A stretch of DNA of 64,000 nucleotides from Serripes groenlandicus (lineage: Eukaryota; Mollusca; Bivalvia; Cardiida; Cardiidae). The stretch's first letter is position 1, and every line of letters begins with the position of its first letter. This document shows positions 63,746-64,000 of this stretch, piece after piece. Where the stretch lies: assembly GCA_031761405.1 (NCBI GenBank), contig JASEVX010000017.1, positions 8,748,798 through 8,812,797 of the forward strand, written 5' to 3'. Under the pieces are notes generated by a model, which made no database searches, was not told the DNA's origin, and worked only from the letters and a program-made list of their open reading frames with translations. Position numbers and translations under genes: made by a program.

Positions 63746-64000
63746 TTACACATTCGTTATTAAAACGTACACATTTACACATGCGTTAATAAAACGTACA
63801 CATTTACACATGCGTTAATAAAACGTACACATTTACACATGCGTTAATAAAACGTACACATTTACACATGCGTTAATAAAACGTACACATTTACACATGC
63901 GTTAATAAAACGTACACATTTACACATGCGTTAATAAAACGTACACATTTACACATGCGTTAATAAAACGTACACATTTACACATGCGTTAATAAAACGT
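63740..64000 (+). repeat. 29-bp tandem array, continues past window end
   Basis: The unit is ACGTACACATTTACACATGC GTTAATAAA, about nine near-perfect copies up to the last base. It shares AAAACGTACACATT with the 21-bp array and looks derived from it by insertion of TACACATG. Confidence 0.97.

Noticed and set aside
63406..63789. 127-codon frame with YKTYTFV heptads and its minus-strand counterpart
   Set aside because: 21-bp tandem array; open on both strands because 21 is a multiple of 3.
63740..64000. Telomeric repeat
   Set aside because: The 29-bp unit ACGTACACATTTACACATGC.. has no TTAGGG-like motif.

Overview
The window looks like repeat-rich nuclear DNA from a bivalve mollusc. It is AT-rich, it has short GT-AG exons in long introns, and it carries dense short interspersed elements of kinds I associate with bivalve genomes (the AGCTCACCTGAGCA..., TCTCGCCGCGACGAAG... 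and TTATCCCCCGCTTTTTCG... families). The bivalve assignment is an inference from repeats and protein style; I cannot name the species. It is not prokaryotic: no operons, no rRNA or CRISPR, and almost all open frames longer than 60 codons are chance or lie inside repeats.

Two protein-coding genes are certain, both on the + strand and both partial. (1) The 3' half of flap endonuclease 1 (FEN1) occupies six exons from 171 to 7729 and includes the PCNA-binding PIP box and the lysine-rich tail. The nuclease N-terminal exons lie upstream of the window. (2) An animal haem peroxidase of the peroxidasin/chorion-peroxidase type occupies at least six exons between 49413 and 62153. It includes the distal haem motif (Gln-x-x-Asp-His-Asp) and the Arg-Glu-Gln-x-Asn motif, and it runs off the right edge before the proximal histidine. 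Three further short coding-like segments cannot be tied to a family: 15316-15471, 17877-18020 and 46849-47051. The last is cut by a 200-N assembly gap.

Layout: 0-8 kb FEN1 with repeat-filled introns; 8-14.5 kb nested interspersed elements, one holding a degraded LINE; 14.7-31.4 kb an inverted pair of about 1-kb duplications, many MITEs, a 10-bp minisatellite, a 213-bp tandem array and a decayed Mutator-like (MULE) transposase; 31.4-39.8 kb sparse, with a 190-bp tandem array, a LINE fragment and a triplicated segment around a MITE; 39.8-43.8 kb a 1.6-kb foldback element with a perfect 9-bp target duplication, then a 40-bp array; 44-48 kb nested elements, the gap and a LINE fragment; 49-62 kb the peroxidase gene, whose second visible intron (8.2 kb) is mostly a 49-bp palindrome-bearing satellite split by a tRNA-derived SINE; 62-64 kb MITEs and an array that continues past the edge.

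Mobile DNA dominates. One family of about 230-bp elements, with TTAA target sites and CCCTTTCCC termini (piggyBac-like MITE, called MITE-A here), has about 30 copies. A second TTAA family (MITE-B, ...GGCGCTGAAAGAGTTAA) and a third family with GAGCCGTCCC...GGGACGGCTC termini (MITE-C) are also present. Orientation for MITE-A: + means it starts with CCCTCATACGACAATTCTGC; - means it starts with CCCTCATATAGACGCTTTC. Element boundaries were read by eye and can be off by several bases unless a target duplication is given.
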